A stretch of 64,000 nt of DNA, taken from the NCBI GenBank assembly GCA_022821805.1, contig JAJECX010000003.1, positions 248,001 to 312,000 of the forward strand, in the 5' to 3' direction. The notes beneath the pieces were generated by a model, which saw only the letters and a list, made by a program, of their open reading frames with translations, searched no databases and had not been told where the DNA came from. Below are positions 54,564 through 63,889 of this stretch, one piece after another (positions within the stretch are counted from its first letter, which is position 1; each line of letters opens with the position of its first letter). This DNA comes from Anaerolineae bacterium (GTDB taxonomy: Bacteria > Chloroflexota > Anaerolineae > Aggregatilineales > Phototrophicaceae). The position numbers and the translations under genes are program-made.

Positions 54564-55589
54564 TTGGTCGCCTTGACCCGAATCAGCGTCAATGCGTTAG
54601 CGCCGCCGGCGGCCGATGTCGATGGATTGCGACCGGTCGATTTGCGCAAGGATTTGCGGACCTTGGCCGATCTGATCGAGTTGGTCTTCGCCGATTCGAT
54701 GGATAGCGCCGGCCGTTCCGCCATTCGCGAGATGCGCTATCTGAGCCATATGGGTTGCGGGCTCAAGCTGGTTTCCCGCATGAACGACCTGGCGTTGGGG
54801 ATCAGCCTGGGTTTTGTATACATCAAGGATGGCAGGCTGGTCGGCAATGTTTCCGTTTACCCGGCTGGCTATCCAAAGGCGATGGGCGAGACCTGGATCC
54901 TGGCGAATGTCGCTGTCCACCCGGATTATCAGCGCCTCGGCATCGCTCATAGCCTGGTCGGCGCGACGCTTGAAATGATCCGCAAGCGGGGCGGAGCGCG
55001 TGTGATCCTGCAGGTGAACGGCGACAATGTGGCGGCGCAGCGACTATACGAGCGACATGGATTCATCTATGAGCGCGCCTGGCGCATTTGGGGCAGAAGC
55101 GGCTTTGTCCGCTCTCCCGTCTCAAGGGATTCAAGCCCTGGCGTACACCCGTTGCGTCGCAGCGAGCGAGCGGCAGCGCTGACGCTGGCGCAGGAAGCTC
55201 GTCCAAACAAGCTTGGCGGTCTCGGCTGGCTCAAGCCCGTTCAGCGAAAGGATTTCTTCACTCCGCGCTGGAAGCAGTTGCTTCAATTTGTCTCGCTAAA
55301 CGGCATGGAGCGGTACGTCATCCCCGACGAAGACGGGCGCGGTATCCTCGCCTTGTGCTTGCTGGAAAGCGGCATGAGCTTCAGCAATATAAAGGGCTGG
55401 CTTTTCACCGCGCCGCAGGTTGAGCCGGGACGGCTGGCGGCGACCATGCTTAATCATGTGACGCGCCTCTACGATCGTTCGACGCTTCACTTTGAACATC
55501 CGCAGGACGACGAAGTAGTGAACGACATATTCAAGCGGCATCGCTTCAAAGTGAAGCGTGAATTGTGGCATATGCGCTTGGAACTTTAG
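54564..55589 (+). CDS. GNAT acetyltransferase with C-terminal extension
   Basis: 341 residues. GNAT core in the N-terminal 170 residues: LANVAVHPDYQRLGIAHSLVGATL, then RVILQVNGDNVAAQRLYERHGF. The C-terminal half is a second, weakly similar domain. The start is TTG at 54564 or 54573; AAGGA lies just upstream. The substrate is unknown. Confidence 0.82.
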   Translation: MVALTRISVNALAPPAADVDGLRPVDLRKDLRTLADLIELVFADSMDSAGRSAIREMRYLSHMGCGLKLVSRMNDLALGISLGFVYIKDGRLVGNVSVYPAGYPKAMGETWILANVAVHPDYQRLGIAHSLVGATLEMIRKRGGARVILQVNGDNVAAQRLYERHGFIYERAWRIWGRSGFVRSPVSRDSSPGVHPLRRSERAAALTLAQEARPNKLGGLGWLKPVQRKDFFTPRWKQLLQFVSLNGMERYVIPDEDGRGILALCLLESGMSFSNIKGWLFTAPQVEPGRLAATMLNHVTRLYDRSTLHFEHPQDDEVVNDIFKRHRFKVKRELWHMRLEL

Positions 55590-55619
55590 GGTCAATTCGC
55601 GCGACGAAACAGCTAGAAC

Positions 55620-57473
55620 TTAAACCTGGTCAGGCTCGTCGGCGCGGAAGCGCTGGGGGCGGCGGACGCTAGCCGGATTTGTCATCGCGGGGCGAGACGC
55701 GGGCGGCGGTTGAATCATTTTTCGCGGAAGACGCGGCGGGCGATTTCTATCTGAATTACTGGCGGAGCGAATTGCGCCGGCGTCTATTGCGGTTCCAGCC
55801 GGATCAATTGGTTCAGCGTCCAGCATTTGGGCGCCCGCCGGGTCCGGGCTCTGAATTACGCTCCCGCCGTTAACCGAATCGAGATACTCGCCCAGTATCT
55901 GCCGCTGCTGCATGGCATCGTATTTCGCGCGGCGCTCGGCTTTTTTGTGCTGGCGGCGGGAAATCTCTTGCTGAATCGCTTGCGGGTTGGATACGCGGTG
56001 GAACATCTTTGGTTCGTCGGCGCCGACCAGCGACATGCGCACATCGCCGTATTTCATCAAGGCGGCGAAGATGCCTCGCGTCAAGGATTCCACGTTGTCG
56101 ATGCGCTCGACGAGAATCTGGTCGCGCAGGCTCTGCAAGAAAAATGGTCGTTTATGCACCAGCGTGATCGTGTCATCCGAAATGATGTAGAGATCGTTGC
56201 GCCAGTCCCAATCCATCCAGTAGTAGGCGAGGCAGCCGATCAGCAAAGCGACGAAACCGATGGTCATGGTAACGATACGCAGGTCCGGGCTGACTAGCGC
56301 GACGCTAAGTACAAGCGACGCGATCGACGCAATGATCACGATTATGGGCAATAATGTATGCTGCGCCCAGACGCTCAGGTGCTTGCGGTAAACGATGTCG
56401 CCATTGCTCATCTCGATTCGCGAACTGAGATAGCCATTGGCGCCGCGGACCGGTCTGGGCGGCTCGTCGTCCGCGGCTGAATTGGGGGAGAGACTCGCAT
56501 CATCATCGGCTTCGCCAGCCATCCAACGCTGCAATTCCGCGCGTACGATCTTGTGATGTCGCTGCGCCTGGCGGCTCTCAAAGTACTGCCGGTCTTCAAT
56601 GATAAGCTTCTGAAACTGTTCCGGATTAGGCATGAAATCCAATTCCAGATTTCCTTGCGCGCCCGCAGTCTTGACAATGACCGTGCCATAGCGGAACAAG
56701 CGGGCGAAAGGATCGGAGGAGGGAAACTCGAAATTGATTTCGTGCACGCTCTCCAAACCCACCTGGGTGACCTGCCGAACCATCGCCAAAATAGTTCGAT
56801 TGACGCGGATGATCCGCTGGTCGGTAACGATTACGGAATCATTGCGCCATTCCAGATAGAAGTAGATCAGCGCTATTCCGGGCAGCAATAGTGACAGCCC
56901 TAGCAGGGCGAGCGCGAGGGCTTGAGTTCCAACCAGGTATGCGGCGACCCACATCGCCGGAATCAGCAGCAGAGGAAGCCAGGCGGTTCGCAGGAAAGAC
57001 CACCAATGGCGATGGGTTTGGATCAGAATCTCTTCGTCTTCACGCTGCTCGGCAAACTGCGGGCTGATTTTCGCCGTTCCTCGGCCGCCTCCCATACCGA
57101 AGGCGCTGCTCAAGTCGGCGTGCTCTTCGAGCAAACGAGCGAAATTGGATCTCGTGAGCGCAAGCGCGGCGCCCGCTTGAGACGCTCGCATCGTTGCCGA
57201 CTGCGTCGCTTCGGTGAAAAGGCATTCCTGATTCACGCTTTGACCAGCGCTAATCGTGGCCAAGGGACTTTGGCCGCCATCGGGGTCGGTGCGGAAGAGA
57301 ACAGCCTCGCCAGACAGCAAGATAATCATGCCGTCGGCGGCGGCGCCCTGAACGAAGATGTCTTCCCCGGCGTGAAATGCGCGGCGCTCAAGCGCTCGAC
57401 TGATTGTGTCCAGTTGCCGTTGGCTCAGGTTTGCGAATAGGGGGAGGCTTTCCAGCCGGAAGTTTTCCTGCAT
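55620..57473 (-). CDS. cNMP-binding domain plus tandem bacterial PH-like membrane protein
   Basis: 617 residues from ATG 57473, which lies 35 bases inside a minus-strand TATACT (57508-57513); the frame is open to 57566. The N-terminal cyclic nucleotide-binding fold (about 5-125) has LPLFANLSQRQLDTISRAL and AGEDIFVQGAAADGMIILLSGEAVLF. Then two copies of a paired membrane segment plus PH-like domain (DUF304 type): YFYLEWRNDSVIVTDQRIIRVNR, and YYWMDWDWRNDLYIISDDTITLVHKRPF. The C-terminal tail is Pro/Arg-rich. It looks like a ligand-responsive membrane protein; neither ligand nor partner is known. Confidence 0.82.
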   Translation of the reverse strand: MQENFRLESLPLFANLSQRQLDTISRALERRAFHAGEDIFVQGAAADGMIILLSGEAVLFRTDPDGGQSPLATISAGQSVNQECLFTEATQSATMRASQAGAALALTRSNFARLLEEHADLSSAFGMGGGRGTAKISPQFAEQREDEEILIQTHRHWWSFLRTAWLPLLLIPAMWVAAYLVGTQALALALLGLSLLLPGIALIYFYLEWRNDSVIVTDQRIIRVNRTILAMVRQVTQVGLESVHEINFEFPSSDPFARLFRYGTVIVKTAGAQGNLELDFMPNPEQFQKLIIEDRQYFESRQAQRHHKIVRAELQRWMAGEADDDASLSPNSAADDEPPRPVRGANGYLSSRIEMSNGDIVYRKHLSVWAQHTLLPIIVIIASIASLVLSVALVSPDLRIVTMTIGFVALLIGCLAYYWMDWDWRNDLYIISDDTITLVHKRPFFLQSLRDQILVERIDNVESLTRGIFAALMKYGDVRMSLVGADEPKMFHRVSNPQAIQQEISRRQHKKAERRAKYDAMQQRQILGEYLDSVNGGSVIQSPDPAGAQMLDAEPIDPAGTAIDAGAIRSASNSDRNRPPRLPRKMIQPPPASRPAMTNPASVRRPQRFRADEPDQV

Positions 57474-57622
57474 TTCCTGGCGCCTCGTCAGGGAACTGCT
57501 CCACTTTAGTATAGCATGGCTTATGGAATCAGATGTTTCGTGATTTGCCTGGCAATGGCTCGGCAATGAAAGCCTCTAGCAGCCAAGAATCAGGGAACTC
57601 TCGATATTCTGGCAAAGCGTGT

Positions 57623-57628
57623 TATAAT
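57623..57628 (+). promoter_or_regulatory. Extended -10 promoter of tatA
   Basis: GTGTTATAAT gives a consensus TATAAT with the TG of an extended -10, about 38 bases upstream of the tatA ATG. No good -35 is seen, as usual for extended -10 promoters. Confidence 0.5.
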
Positions 57629-57665
57629 GACGCTGAATTCTTAAAGCGAGGGAAATGGATCCATT

Positions 57666-57848
57666 ATGCCGAATCTGGGACCAACCGAACTGTTTATCGT
57701 TCTTATCATTGTAGTCTTGCTCTTCGGAGTCGGCCGCGTATCGCGGATTGGCGGCGAGTTGGGCTCCGCGGTGGCGAACTTCCGCAAGGGATTGCAGGAA
57801 GGCGCCAAAGGCAAAACCGAAGAAGCCGATCAGCCAGAAACCGTATAG
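57666..57848 (+). CDS. tatA: Twin-arginine translocase subunit TatA/TatE family
   Basis: 60 residues. The family start GPTELFIVLIIVVLLFGVGR is followed by the hinge and an amphipathic helix (SRIGGELGSAVANFRKGLQEG) and an acidic/basic tail. TatA oligomers form the pathway for folded proteins with RR signals. tatC is not beside it. Slightly short but complete. Confidence 0.9.
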   Translation: MPNLGPTELFIVLIIVVLLFGVGRVSRIGGELGSAVANFRKGLQEGAKGKTEEADQPETV

Positions 57849-57867
57849 CCTTCATAGCGAAACGACC

Positions 57868-58338
57868 CTAGCAGTCGTTTCCTAAAGCTTGCTTTATCAA
57901 AGCCCTGCCTTGCAGCAGAGGCTTGTGCGGAATGCCGCTTGGCAGCATGAGGTTGTACGCCAGTACCTCGCGATTGTGGCGACCGACGCCCTCGATGTAG
58001 GCTTCCTTAAAGCGATTCCAGTCTAGTTCGACGCTTTCCCGCATTTCCTGTTCGCGCTCGGCGCGGGCACGGCGACCTTGGCGCAGGAAGCGACGCGCTG
58101 CCCTTTGAATCTGGCTTCGCAGTTTCGTCTCGGATTCCTCCAGTCGCAACCCGGCGGCAATCCACTCGGGCATCACATCATGATCTCCCATGATTTTGAA
58201 TGCCGCGCGCAATTCTTCCGGCGTACTGCTGTTATCCGGCAGCGCCAGCTTCTTGCCAGCGCCGGACAAATGCGAGACATCACCATCGCCAATTGCATCG
58301 GCCACCAGGCGGTCAACGATGCGCTCCCACTTCTTCAT
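57868..58338 (-). CDS. DUF1992 / DnaJ-homologue subfamily C member 28-like protein
   Basis: 156 residues from ATG 58338, with AGGAG upstream; the frame is open to 58425. The DUF1992 pattern is IVDRLVADAIGDGDVSHLSGAGKKLALPD, a conserved helix plus Gly loop (about 6-35), then basic coiled helices. There is no J domain. Function unknown. Downstream of the LysM-LTD gene by 31 bases, same direction. Confidence 0.8.
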   Translation of the reverse strand: MKKWERIVDRLVADAIGDGDVSHLSGAGKKLALPDNSSTPEELRAAFKIMGDHDVMPEWIAAGLRLEESETKLRSQIQRAARRFLRQGRRARAEREQEMRESVELDWNRFKEAYIEGVGRHNREVLAYNLMLPSGIPHKPLLQGRALIKQALGNDC

Positions 58339-58369
58339 TGCCTGTCTCTCCTGCGCATCAAAAGCGGCG

Positions 58370-59314
58370 CTACTCGTCTTCCGCCGCTGGAATTTGTAAG
58401 GTCTGCAAGGCTCGTCCCGCGGCATCGCTCAGCGTCAAGTTTTCGCCCGCTTCCCATACACTCGCGTCTTTGCCCCAAAAGCGCGCGTCGCCTGTGCTGG
58501 TGCCGCTGCGCGTATAGATGACCACCTCCCCCTGCGGGAAGAGCAGTGTAACCGGAAAAACGTAGCTGTTGCCATCCTCATCAGTCAGGGTCCAGTCGCT
58601 CATATTCACGCGGTCGCCGATATTGCGCAGCCTGACGCGCTCGGCGGTGATGTCGCCCAAGCCTTCGGCTGCGACGAGCTCAAATTCTGCGTTCACGGCT
58701 GTGCTGGTGGCTTCTACCGCCGGAGCTTGCGCCTCGCTTGCGTTTTGCGTCGGCGCCTCGCCTGGCGTGGCTTCTTGCAGGCAGCCCTCCAACGGTACGA
58801 TGAGGATATCGCCAATCTGCAGATTCTGCGATGTCTCGATCGTCAAGTCGTTGACGTCAAGGAGTTCTTGAAAGTCGGCGCCGTAGCGCAAGGCGACGCC
58901 AAAGGGCGTATCGCCACTGAGCACGGAATGGTAAAGGCAATGCTCAGCCTGGACGGGCGCGCCCGCGATGGCTGCCGTAGGCGTGCTGATAACAACCTGG
59001 CGCGCGCCCAGCTCATCGGCATCTATGGTGGCGGCGGCTTCGGTCGCTGCTACCTGTGCGAGGCTCAACGGAAGCTCCACCTGCGGACGCAGGGCGCCGG
59101 TTGGCAAAGCGGTGACGAGCTTCGGCGGCAAGGGCGTGGCAGTGATGATGATTTCGACCGTAACGATTTCGGGCACATCAAGCTTTTCCGATTCATTGCC
59201 GAAGAGCTGCAGCGCGAAATAGGCGCCGCTGGCGGCGGCCACGAAGGTGAGCAAAAGAAAAACAATCTGCGGGAGTATATTCTTGCGCCGCGATGAAGTG
59301 GGCCGTTCAATCAT
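58370..59314 (-). CDS. Membrane-anchored LysM and lamin-tail-domain (LTD) protein
   Basis: 314 residues. A membrane segment (IVFLLLTFVAAASGAYFALQLF, about 17-38), a Pro/Thr linker with IIITATPLPP, a LysM repeat (HSVLSGDTPFGVALRYGADFQELLDVNDL, about 128-175), a second linker, and an LTD (about 215-310; RVRLRNIGDRVNMSDWTLTDEDG, GEVVIYTRSG). LysM binds peptidoglycan or related glycans. LTD domains occur on bacterial extracellular proteins, often near nucleases or surface proteins. It probably lies between membrane and cell wall. Confidence 0.88.
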   Translation of the reverse strand: MIERPTSSRRKNILPQIVFLLLTFVAAASGAYFALQLFGNESEKLDVPEIVTVEIIITATPLPPKLVTALPTGALRPQVELPLSLAQVAATEAAATIDADELGARQVVISTPTAAIAGAPVQAEHCLYHSVLSGDTPFGVALRYGADFQELLDVNDLTIETSQNLQIGDILIVPLEGCLQEATPGEAPTQNASEAQAPAVEATSTAVNAEFELVAAEGLGDITAERVRLRNIGDRVNMSDWTLTDEDGNSYVFPVTLLFPQGEVVIYTRSGTSTGDARFWGKDASVWEAGENLTLSDAAGRALQTLQIPAAEDE

Positions 59315-59397
59315 GCGCCTGCCTATTCTGTCAAGCTGCCACAGTCGAATCCTAGCACAGGCGTACTAGGCTGGCAATTAGCTGTGGCAAGCGATTG

Positions 59398-59425
59398 CTT
59401 GTAATGAGCGAATGATAGGCTACAA
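59398..59425 (+). promoter_or_regulatory. Probable glgA promoter
   Basis: TTGTAA (59398-59403), a 16-base spacer and TACAAT (59420-59425) lie about 40 bases upstream of the glgA ATG. Moderate match to the sigma-70 consensus. Confidence 0.45.
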
Positions 59426-59465
59426 TCGCGCTTCAGTCGTTATGGGCTAGGATTGACACGGGCAA

Positions 59466-60980
59466 ATGAGAGTCTTGTTGGCGAGCGCCGAAGCCGCGCC
59501 ATTTGCCAAAGTTGGCGGGCTGGCGGATGTGGTCGGATCATTGCCGGCGGCTCTTAGCCGACACGGTGTGGACGCCCGCGTCATCATCCCCGGTTACGGT
59601 TTCATCGACCGCCTTCAGTACCGGGTCGAGCCCCTGTTGAGCTTTGAATTTCATCATCGCATGGGTGTCAATCCGGTCAACCTAAGCTGCTGCCAATACG
59701 ATGGCATCACCTTCTATTTGCTCAATTCGCCGCCGTATTTCGGCATGGAAGGCGAAGTCTACAGCCACTGGACCTGGGATTTAGAGCGATTCATCTATTT
59801 CAATCAGGCGCTGATGGCCTGCTTATCGCAAATGTACGATGAGCGGCACTGGTTTCCCGATGTCGTGCAGGTCAACGATTGGCATACGAGTCTGCTGCCT
59901 TTCTTGATCCGCGATCACGGCGACGATGAGCGCTGGTTGAAGCTGGCGACGGTGATCAGCATCCACAATATCGCCTATCAAGGCAAGGATGCCGGCGGTT
60001 TCTTATGGCAAGCGGGCATTCACGGGCGTCACCATCCGGACCTCGCGCAAATGGGCTTGACTGACAATTTGCTCGGCATAGGCATCGCTTACAGCGACAT
60101 GATATCAACAGTCAGCCCGCGCTACGCCGTGGAAATACAATATCCCTACGCCGGTTATGAATTGGCGCCGCTCATTGGCCGGCGCGCTGACGATCTGCGA
60201 GGCATCCTCAATGGATTGGATGCAGCGCGCTGGGATCCTGCCCGCGATCCTGCGCTTGTGGCAAACTTCAATGCGGACGACTTAGACTCTCTACGTCCGC
60301 TTAACAAACGTCATCTACAGTCTTACTCCCACTTGCCGGTTCGTTCTGAAGCGCCGCTGGTCGGTATTGTAAGTCGGCTGGCGGCGCAGAAGGGTTTTGA
60401 TCTAGCGCTGCCCGCCTTGCGAAACCTTCTGTCCGCGCGCGACATGCAGTTGGTTGTTTTGGGCACGGGCGAAGCCAATCTGGAATATGCCTTCTGGCAG
60501 CTCGATCAAGACTTTGGCGACCGCGCCAGGGCATTCTTGCAGTTTGATGGCGCGCTGGCGCAGCAAATCTATGCCGGCTGTGATATCTTCTTGATGCCGA
60601 GCCACTACGAGCCTTGTGGAATCGGGCAGATGATGGCGATGCGCTATGGCGCGCTGCCCTTAGTGCGCGAAACCGGCGGGCTGGCGGATACGGTCGTCAA
60701 TTACGATAATGCTGATGGGGAAGTCGGAACCGGCTTCGTATTTCATTGGCAGGAAGCGCAGGCGGTGGAGGGCGCGCTGAATTGGGCGCTGGATACATTT
60801 TTGACGCGGCCCGATGCCTGGCGCCGCATGCAGAAACGCGGCATGCGGGCCGATTTCAGCTGGACGAAGAGCGCAGGCAAGTATATTGAGTTATACGAGG
60901 CGGCTAGCGCCAGGCGCGCGCCAATTAACAGCCAAGCAAGGCTCGCCAATGGCGATGGATCGAAGTCTCGCGAAGGGTGA
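59466..60980 (+). CDS. glgA: Glycogen synthase (GT5)
   Basis: 504 residues. The start has the ADP-glucose-binding Lys motif KVGGLADVVGSLP (about 15-27). The C-terminal domain has GIVSRLAAQKGFDLALPAL and the GT motif PSHYEPCGIGQMMAMRYGALPLVRETGGLADTV, of which EPCGIGQ carries the catalytic Glu. It elongates alpha-1,4-glucan from ADP-glucose. First gene of the glycogen locus; glgC follows after 19 bases. Confidence 0.96.
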   Translation: MRVLLASAEAAPFAKVGGLADVVGSLPAALSRHGVDARVIIPGYGFIDRLQYRVEPLLSFEFHHRMGVNPVNLSCCQYDGITFYLLNSPPYFGMEGEVYSHWTWDLERFIYFNQALMACLSQMYDERHWFPDVVQVNDWHTSLLPFLIRDHGDDERWLKLATVISIHNIAYQGKDAGGFLWQAGIHGRHHPDLAQMGLTDNLLGIGIAYSDMISTVSPRYAVEIQYPYAGYELAPLIGRRADDLRGILNGLDAARWDPARDPALVANFNADDLDSLRPLNKRHLQSYSHLPVRSEAPLVGIVSRLAAQKGFDLALPALRNLLSARDMQLVVLGTGEANLEYAFWQLDQDFGDRARAFLQFDGALAQQIYAGCDIFLMPSHYEPCGIGQMMAMRYGALPLVRETGGLADTVVNYDNADGEVGTGFVFHWQEAQAVEGALNWALDTFLTRPDAWRRMQKRGMRADFSWTKSAGKYIELYEAASARRAPINSQARLANGDGSKSREG

Positions 60981-60999
60981 ATGATGATTCTAGGAGCGG

Positions 61000-62274
61000 A
61001 TGGTGAAGATTAAGGCGGTGATCCTCGCCGGGGGCAAAGGAACGCGGCTGGGTGTATTGACGATCAAGCGCGCCAAGCCGGCCGTGCCCTTTGGCGGCAA
61101 GTATCGAATTATCGACTTTGCGCTTAGCAATTGCGTCAACTCCAACGTATTCGATGTGGTGGTTTTGACGCAATATCGTCCGCACAGCCTTAATGATCAC
61201 ATTGGAAAGGGCCGCCCTTGGGACTTGGATCGCTCGTTCACCGGCGGCGTTCGCATGTTGCAGCCCTATCAAGGCAGCTTTGATACCGACTGGTACGCCG
61301 GCACAGCTGACGCCGTTACGCAGAACCTCAATTTTGTGCGGCAGGGCAGGCCCGAATATGTGCTTATTCTTTCCGGCGACCATATTTATGAGATGGATTA
61401 TGACATGCTCGTGCAATACCATCGCGATAAGGGCGCGGCCGCTACCGTTTGCACGATTCGCGTGCCGCTTGATGAAGCGAGCCGCTTTGGCATCGTAGAT
61501 ACCGACGACGAATATCGCGTCACCGGATTCATCGAAAAACCGGCGACTCCACCGGGCAATCTAGCGAATATGGGCGTATATGTCTTTGACTATGATGTGC
61601 TGGACCGCGTACTGCATGAGGATCAACATGATCCTTATTCGGAGCACGATTTCGGCAAAAATATCCTGCCTAAGATGGTCGCCGACAAAATGAATATCTT
61701 TGCTTATCCATACGGCGGTTACTGGATCGATGTCGGCACCGTGGACGCCTATTGGGAGGCGCACATGGATCTGCTGTCGAGCCCGCCATCGCTGAATCTA
61801 AATGATCGCACCTGGGTGATCCATACACGGAGCGAAGAGAGGCCGCCGGTCCGCATCGGCGCGGATGCCAACATCGTCGACAGCATGATCACTGATGGCT
61901 CGGTAATTGGCGCCGGCGCGGTCATCGAGCGTTCCATCCTTTCGCCCGGCGTCTTCATTGGACCAGGCGCGGTCATCCGCGAGTCGGTCGTGCTGAATGA
62001 CGCCTATATTGAGACCGGCGCGCGCGTCGAGCGGGCGCTGGTGGATAAAATCGCCGTCGTCGGCCGGGACGCTCATGTGGGTTCCTGGCAAGATATGGGC
62101 GATCTGAATATCACCAGCATCGGCAAGAACGCGCGCATCCCGCCTGGCTTCACCATTGGCGCGGGCACGGTGGTTGGCTCTGACTGTACGCATCAGAGCT
62201 TCGACCGCTTTAGCGACATGACCGTTCCGGAAGGCAGCGATGTCGAATTCGCCTCGCGCTTGGGCAGGCGATAG
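61000..62274 (+). CDS. glgC: Glucose-1-phosphate adenylyltransferase
   Basis: 424 residues, ATG preceded by TAGGAG. Catalytic start [15 protein letters not shown], then [31 protein letters not shown] (catalytic Asp), [10 protein letters not shown] and [17 protein letters not shown]-terminal left-handed beta-helix with hexapeptide repeats follows. It makes ADP-glucose for GlgA and is the usual control point, with allosteric sugar-phosphate regulation. Directly downstream of glgA. Confidence 0.97.
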   Translation: MVKIKAVILAGGKGTRLGVLTIKRAKPAVPFGGKYRIIDFALSNCVNSNVFDVVVLTQYRPHSLNDHIGKGRPWDLDRSFTGGVRMLQPYQGSFDTDWYAGTADAVTQNLNFVRQGRPEYVLILSGDHIYEMDYDMLVQYHRDKGAAATVCTIRVPLDEASRFGIVDTDDEYRVTGFIEKPATPPGNLANMGVYVFDYDVLDRVLHEDQHDPYSEHDFGKNILPKMVADKMNIFAYPYGGYWIDVGTVDAYWEAHMDLLSSPPSLNLNDRTWVIHTRSEERPPVRIGADANIVDSMITDGSVIGAGAVIERSILSPGVFIGPGAVIRESVVLNDAYIETGARVERALVDKIAVVGRDAHVGSWQDMGDLNITSIGKNARIPPGFTIGAGTVVGSDCTHQSFDRFSDMTVPEGSDVEFASRLGRR

Positions 62275-62366
62275 GAATCCGTTCTTGCGGCTGGCGAATT
62301 GCCGCCCTTGAACGGCTTGACATAAACGTAAGCACGGCAAAAGACAAGCATTGGAGGGGCAAAGAA

Positions 62367-63146
62367 ATGGCCAAGATTAAAGTAGGTGTACAGCTGCATC
62401 CGCAACGCGTCAGTTACGCGACCTACGCCGAGGCTGTCAAAGCGACCGAAGCCTTGGGCGTGGACACAATCTGGAATTGGGATCATTTCTTCCCGCTATA
62501 TGGTGAGGGCGATGGGGAGCATTTCGAAGGCTGGACGCTGCTAACTGCCATTGCCATGTTAACATCTCGGGCGGAGATCGGTACGCTCGTCACCTGCAAC
62601 AGCTACCGCAATCCGGCGCTGCTGACGCAGATGGCGAATACGCTCGACCATATTAGCGGCGGCCGCTTGATATTGGGCATCGGCGCCGGCTGGTTCGAGA
62701 AAGATTATGTCGAGTTTGGTTATGAGTTTGGCACAGCCGGCAGCCGACTGCGCGATCTGGGCGAGGCGCTTCCCATCATCAAGGAACGAATGAACAAGGA
62801 GCTGCCGCCGCCCGTGCGCGATCGCATCCCGATTATGATCGGCGGAGGCGGCGAAAAGGTTACGCTGAAATTGACGGCGATGCATGCTGACTCGTGGAAC
62901 GGCTTTGGTCCGCCGGAAGAATGGGCGCGCAAGAATCGAATACTCGACAATTGGTGCGCGGAAGTCGGGCGGGACCCGGCTGAAATTGAGCGGACTGTCT
63001 CGATCACGCGTGAGGACGACATTGACGACAGCTTGGACGCCTACGCCGAGGCCGGCTGCGCGCACTTTATCCTGATGTCTGCCGTTCCCCCGAATTACGA
63101 TCGGGTCAATGCCTTGCTCGCCTGGCGCGACAAGGCGAACCGTTAG
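62367..63146 (+). CDS. LLM-class F420-dependent oxidoreductase
   Basis: 259 residues, ATG preceded by GGAGGGG. Luciferase-like TIM barrel: AVKATEALGVDTIWNWDHFFPLYG, then ISGGRLILGIGAGWFEKDYVEFGYEF, and RIPIMIGGGGEKVTLKL. The order and the GxGAGW element are typical of F420-using members. Substrate unknown. It lies 92 bases after glgC; a link to glycogen metabolism is not evident. Its presence implies coenzyme F420 in the organism (inference). Confidence 0.88.
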   Translation: MAKIKVGVQLHPQRVSYATYAEAVKATEALGVDTIWNWDHFFPLYGEGDGEHFEGWTLLTAIAMLTSRAEIGTLVTCNSYRNPALLTQMANTLDHISGGRLILGIGAGWFEKDYVEFGYEFGTAGSRLRDLGEALPIIKERMNKELPPPVRDRIPIMIGGGGEKVTLKLTAMHADSWNGFGPPEEWARKNRILDNWCAEVGRDPAEIERTVSITREDDIDDSLDAYAEAGCAHFILMSAVPPNYDRVNALLAWRDKANR

Positions 63147-63164
63147 GCGAGAAGGCGGCTGAGC

Positions 63165-63476
63165 TCAGGACGATTCCGCCTCGAAAGTTGTCACAACACA
63201 GTTGTCGCTGCCGTAGGGGTTTGGCGTGTAACTCTCGGCCTCCGCTTCGTTGATCCATGTTTCGCCATCAACCAAATAACGGTATTCGTACCGGCAGTTT
63301 GGATCCAGGAATATCCTCTTATGAAAGCGATTGCTCTTGAGCCGCTTCATAGGCGTCAATTCCCAGTCGTTAAAACTGCCAACCAGATGAACTGAATTGG
63401 CGTCCGGCAGTGTCTCAGTGTGGAAGGACACGATGATTTTTCCGCTTTTATGCGGCGACTTCTTAATCATAATCAA
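63165..63476 (-). CDS. Small CBM48/AMPK-type glycogen-binding domain protein
   Basis: 103 residues, almost all one early-set CBM48 domain: VHLVGSFNDWELTPMKRL (about 28-45), YEYRYLVDGETWINEAEAE, and YTPNPYGSDNCVV. The Trp and Asn of the FNDW and the second Trp are glucan-binding in AMPK beta and related domains. A stand-alone domain could bring partners to glycogen or bind phosphorylase. The start overlaps the stop of the next upstream gene by four bases. Confidence 0.85.
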   Translation of the reverse strand: MIMIKKSPHKSGKIIVSFHTETLPDANSVHLVGSFNDWELTPMKRLKSNRFHKRIFLDPNCRYEYRYLVDGETWINEAEAESYTPNPYGSDNCVVTTFEAESS

Positions 63477-63661
63477 ACCTCAACTACGGAATTGTCTCCG
63501 CTAAATGGATTGGGGACGTATTCGTCGGCATCCCAGTCGTTGTGCCATTCTATATCGTTGATCAGATAACGGAACTGATAACTACCGTATTTTGCCAGCG
63601 CGACTGTTCCAAGCGCTGAGCAAACCACTAAAGTAAAGCAGCAACACTTCCATCCTATCAT
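63473..63661 (-). pseudogene. Truncated CBM48-like copy, possible short gene
   Basis: 62 codons. The last 38 residues (YGSYQFRYLINDIEWHNDW, then DADEYVPNPFSGDNSVVEV) closely match the C-terminal half of CBM48 domains and the neighbouring copy. The expected N-terminal strands with the FNDW motif are missing, and I found no sign of them in the other two minus-strand frames just upstream. The first 23 residues (MIGWKCCCFTLVVCSALGTVALA) are unlike a CBM48 and may be a chance frame, though they could pass as a signal peptide. It is translationally coupled to the intact copy downstream. Most simply, a remnant of a tandem duplication. Confidence 0.55.
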
Positions 63662-63889
63662 AAGTAGCGACGAGACCGAAATCGTATGCGCGATTTTGCC
63701 AAGAATTCGCTGCGAAATTCGTCAAGATTGGTGGCGCAATGTGAAATGCTTCCGTGATAGGCGATGTTCGTTGTAAGCCGGGCGCTTCGCTTTCCACGAC
63801 GAAAGTCAAGCTGGAATTGTTCCGGAATAAAGCTAGAATATGCCACTTGAAATTCAGGAAACTTCGCAATCCGCAAGGGAGCAGGTCCA

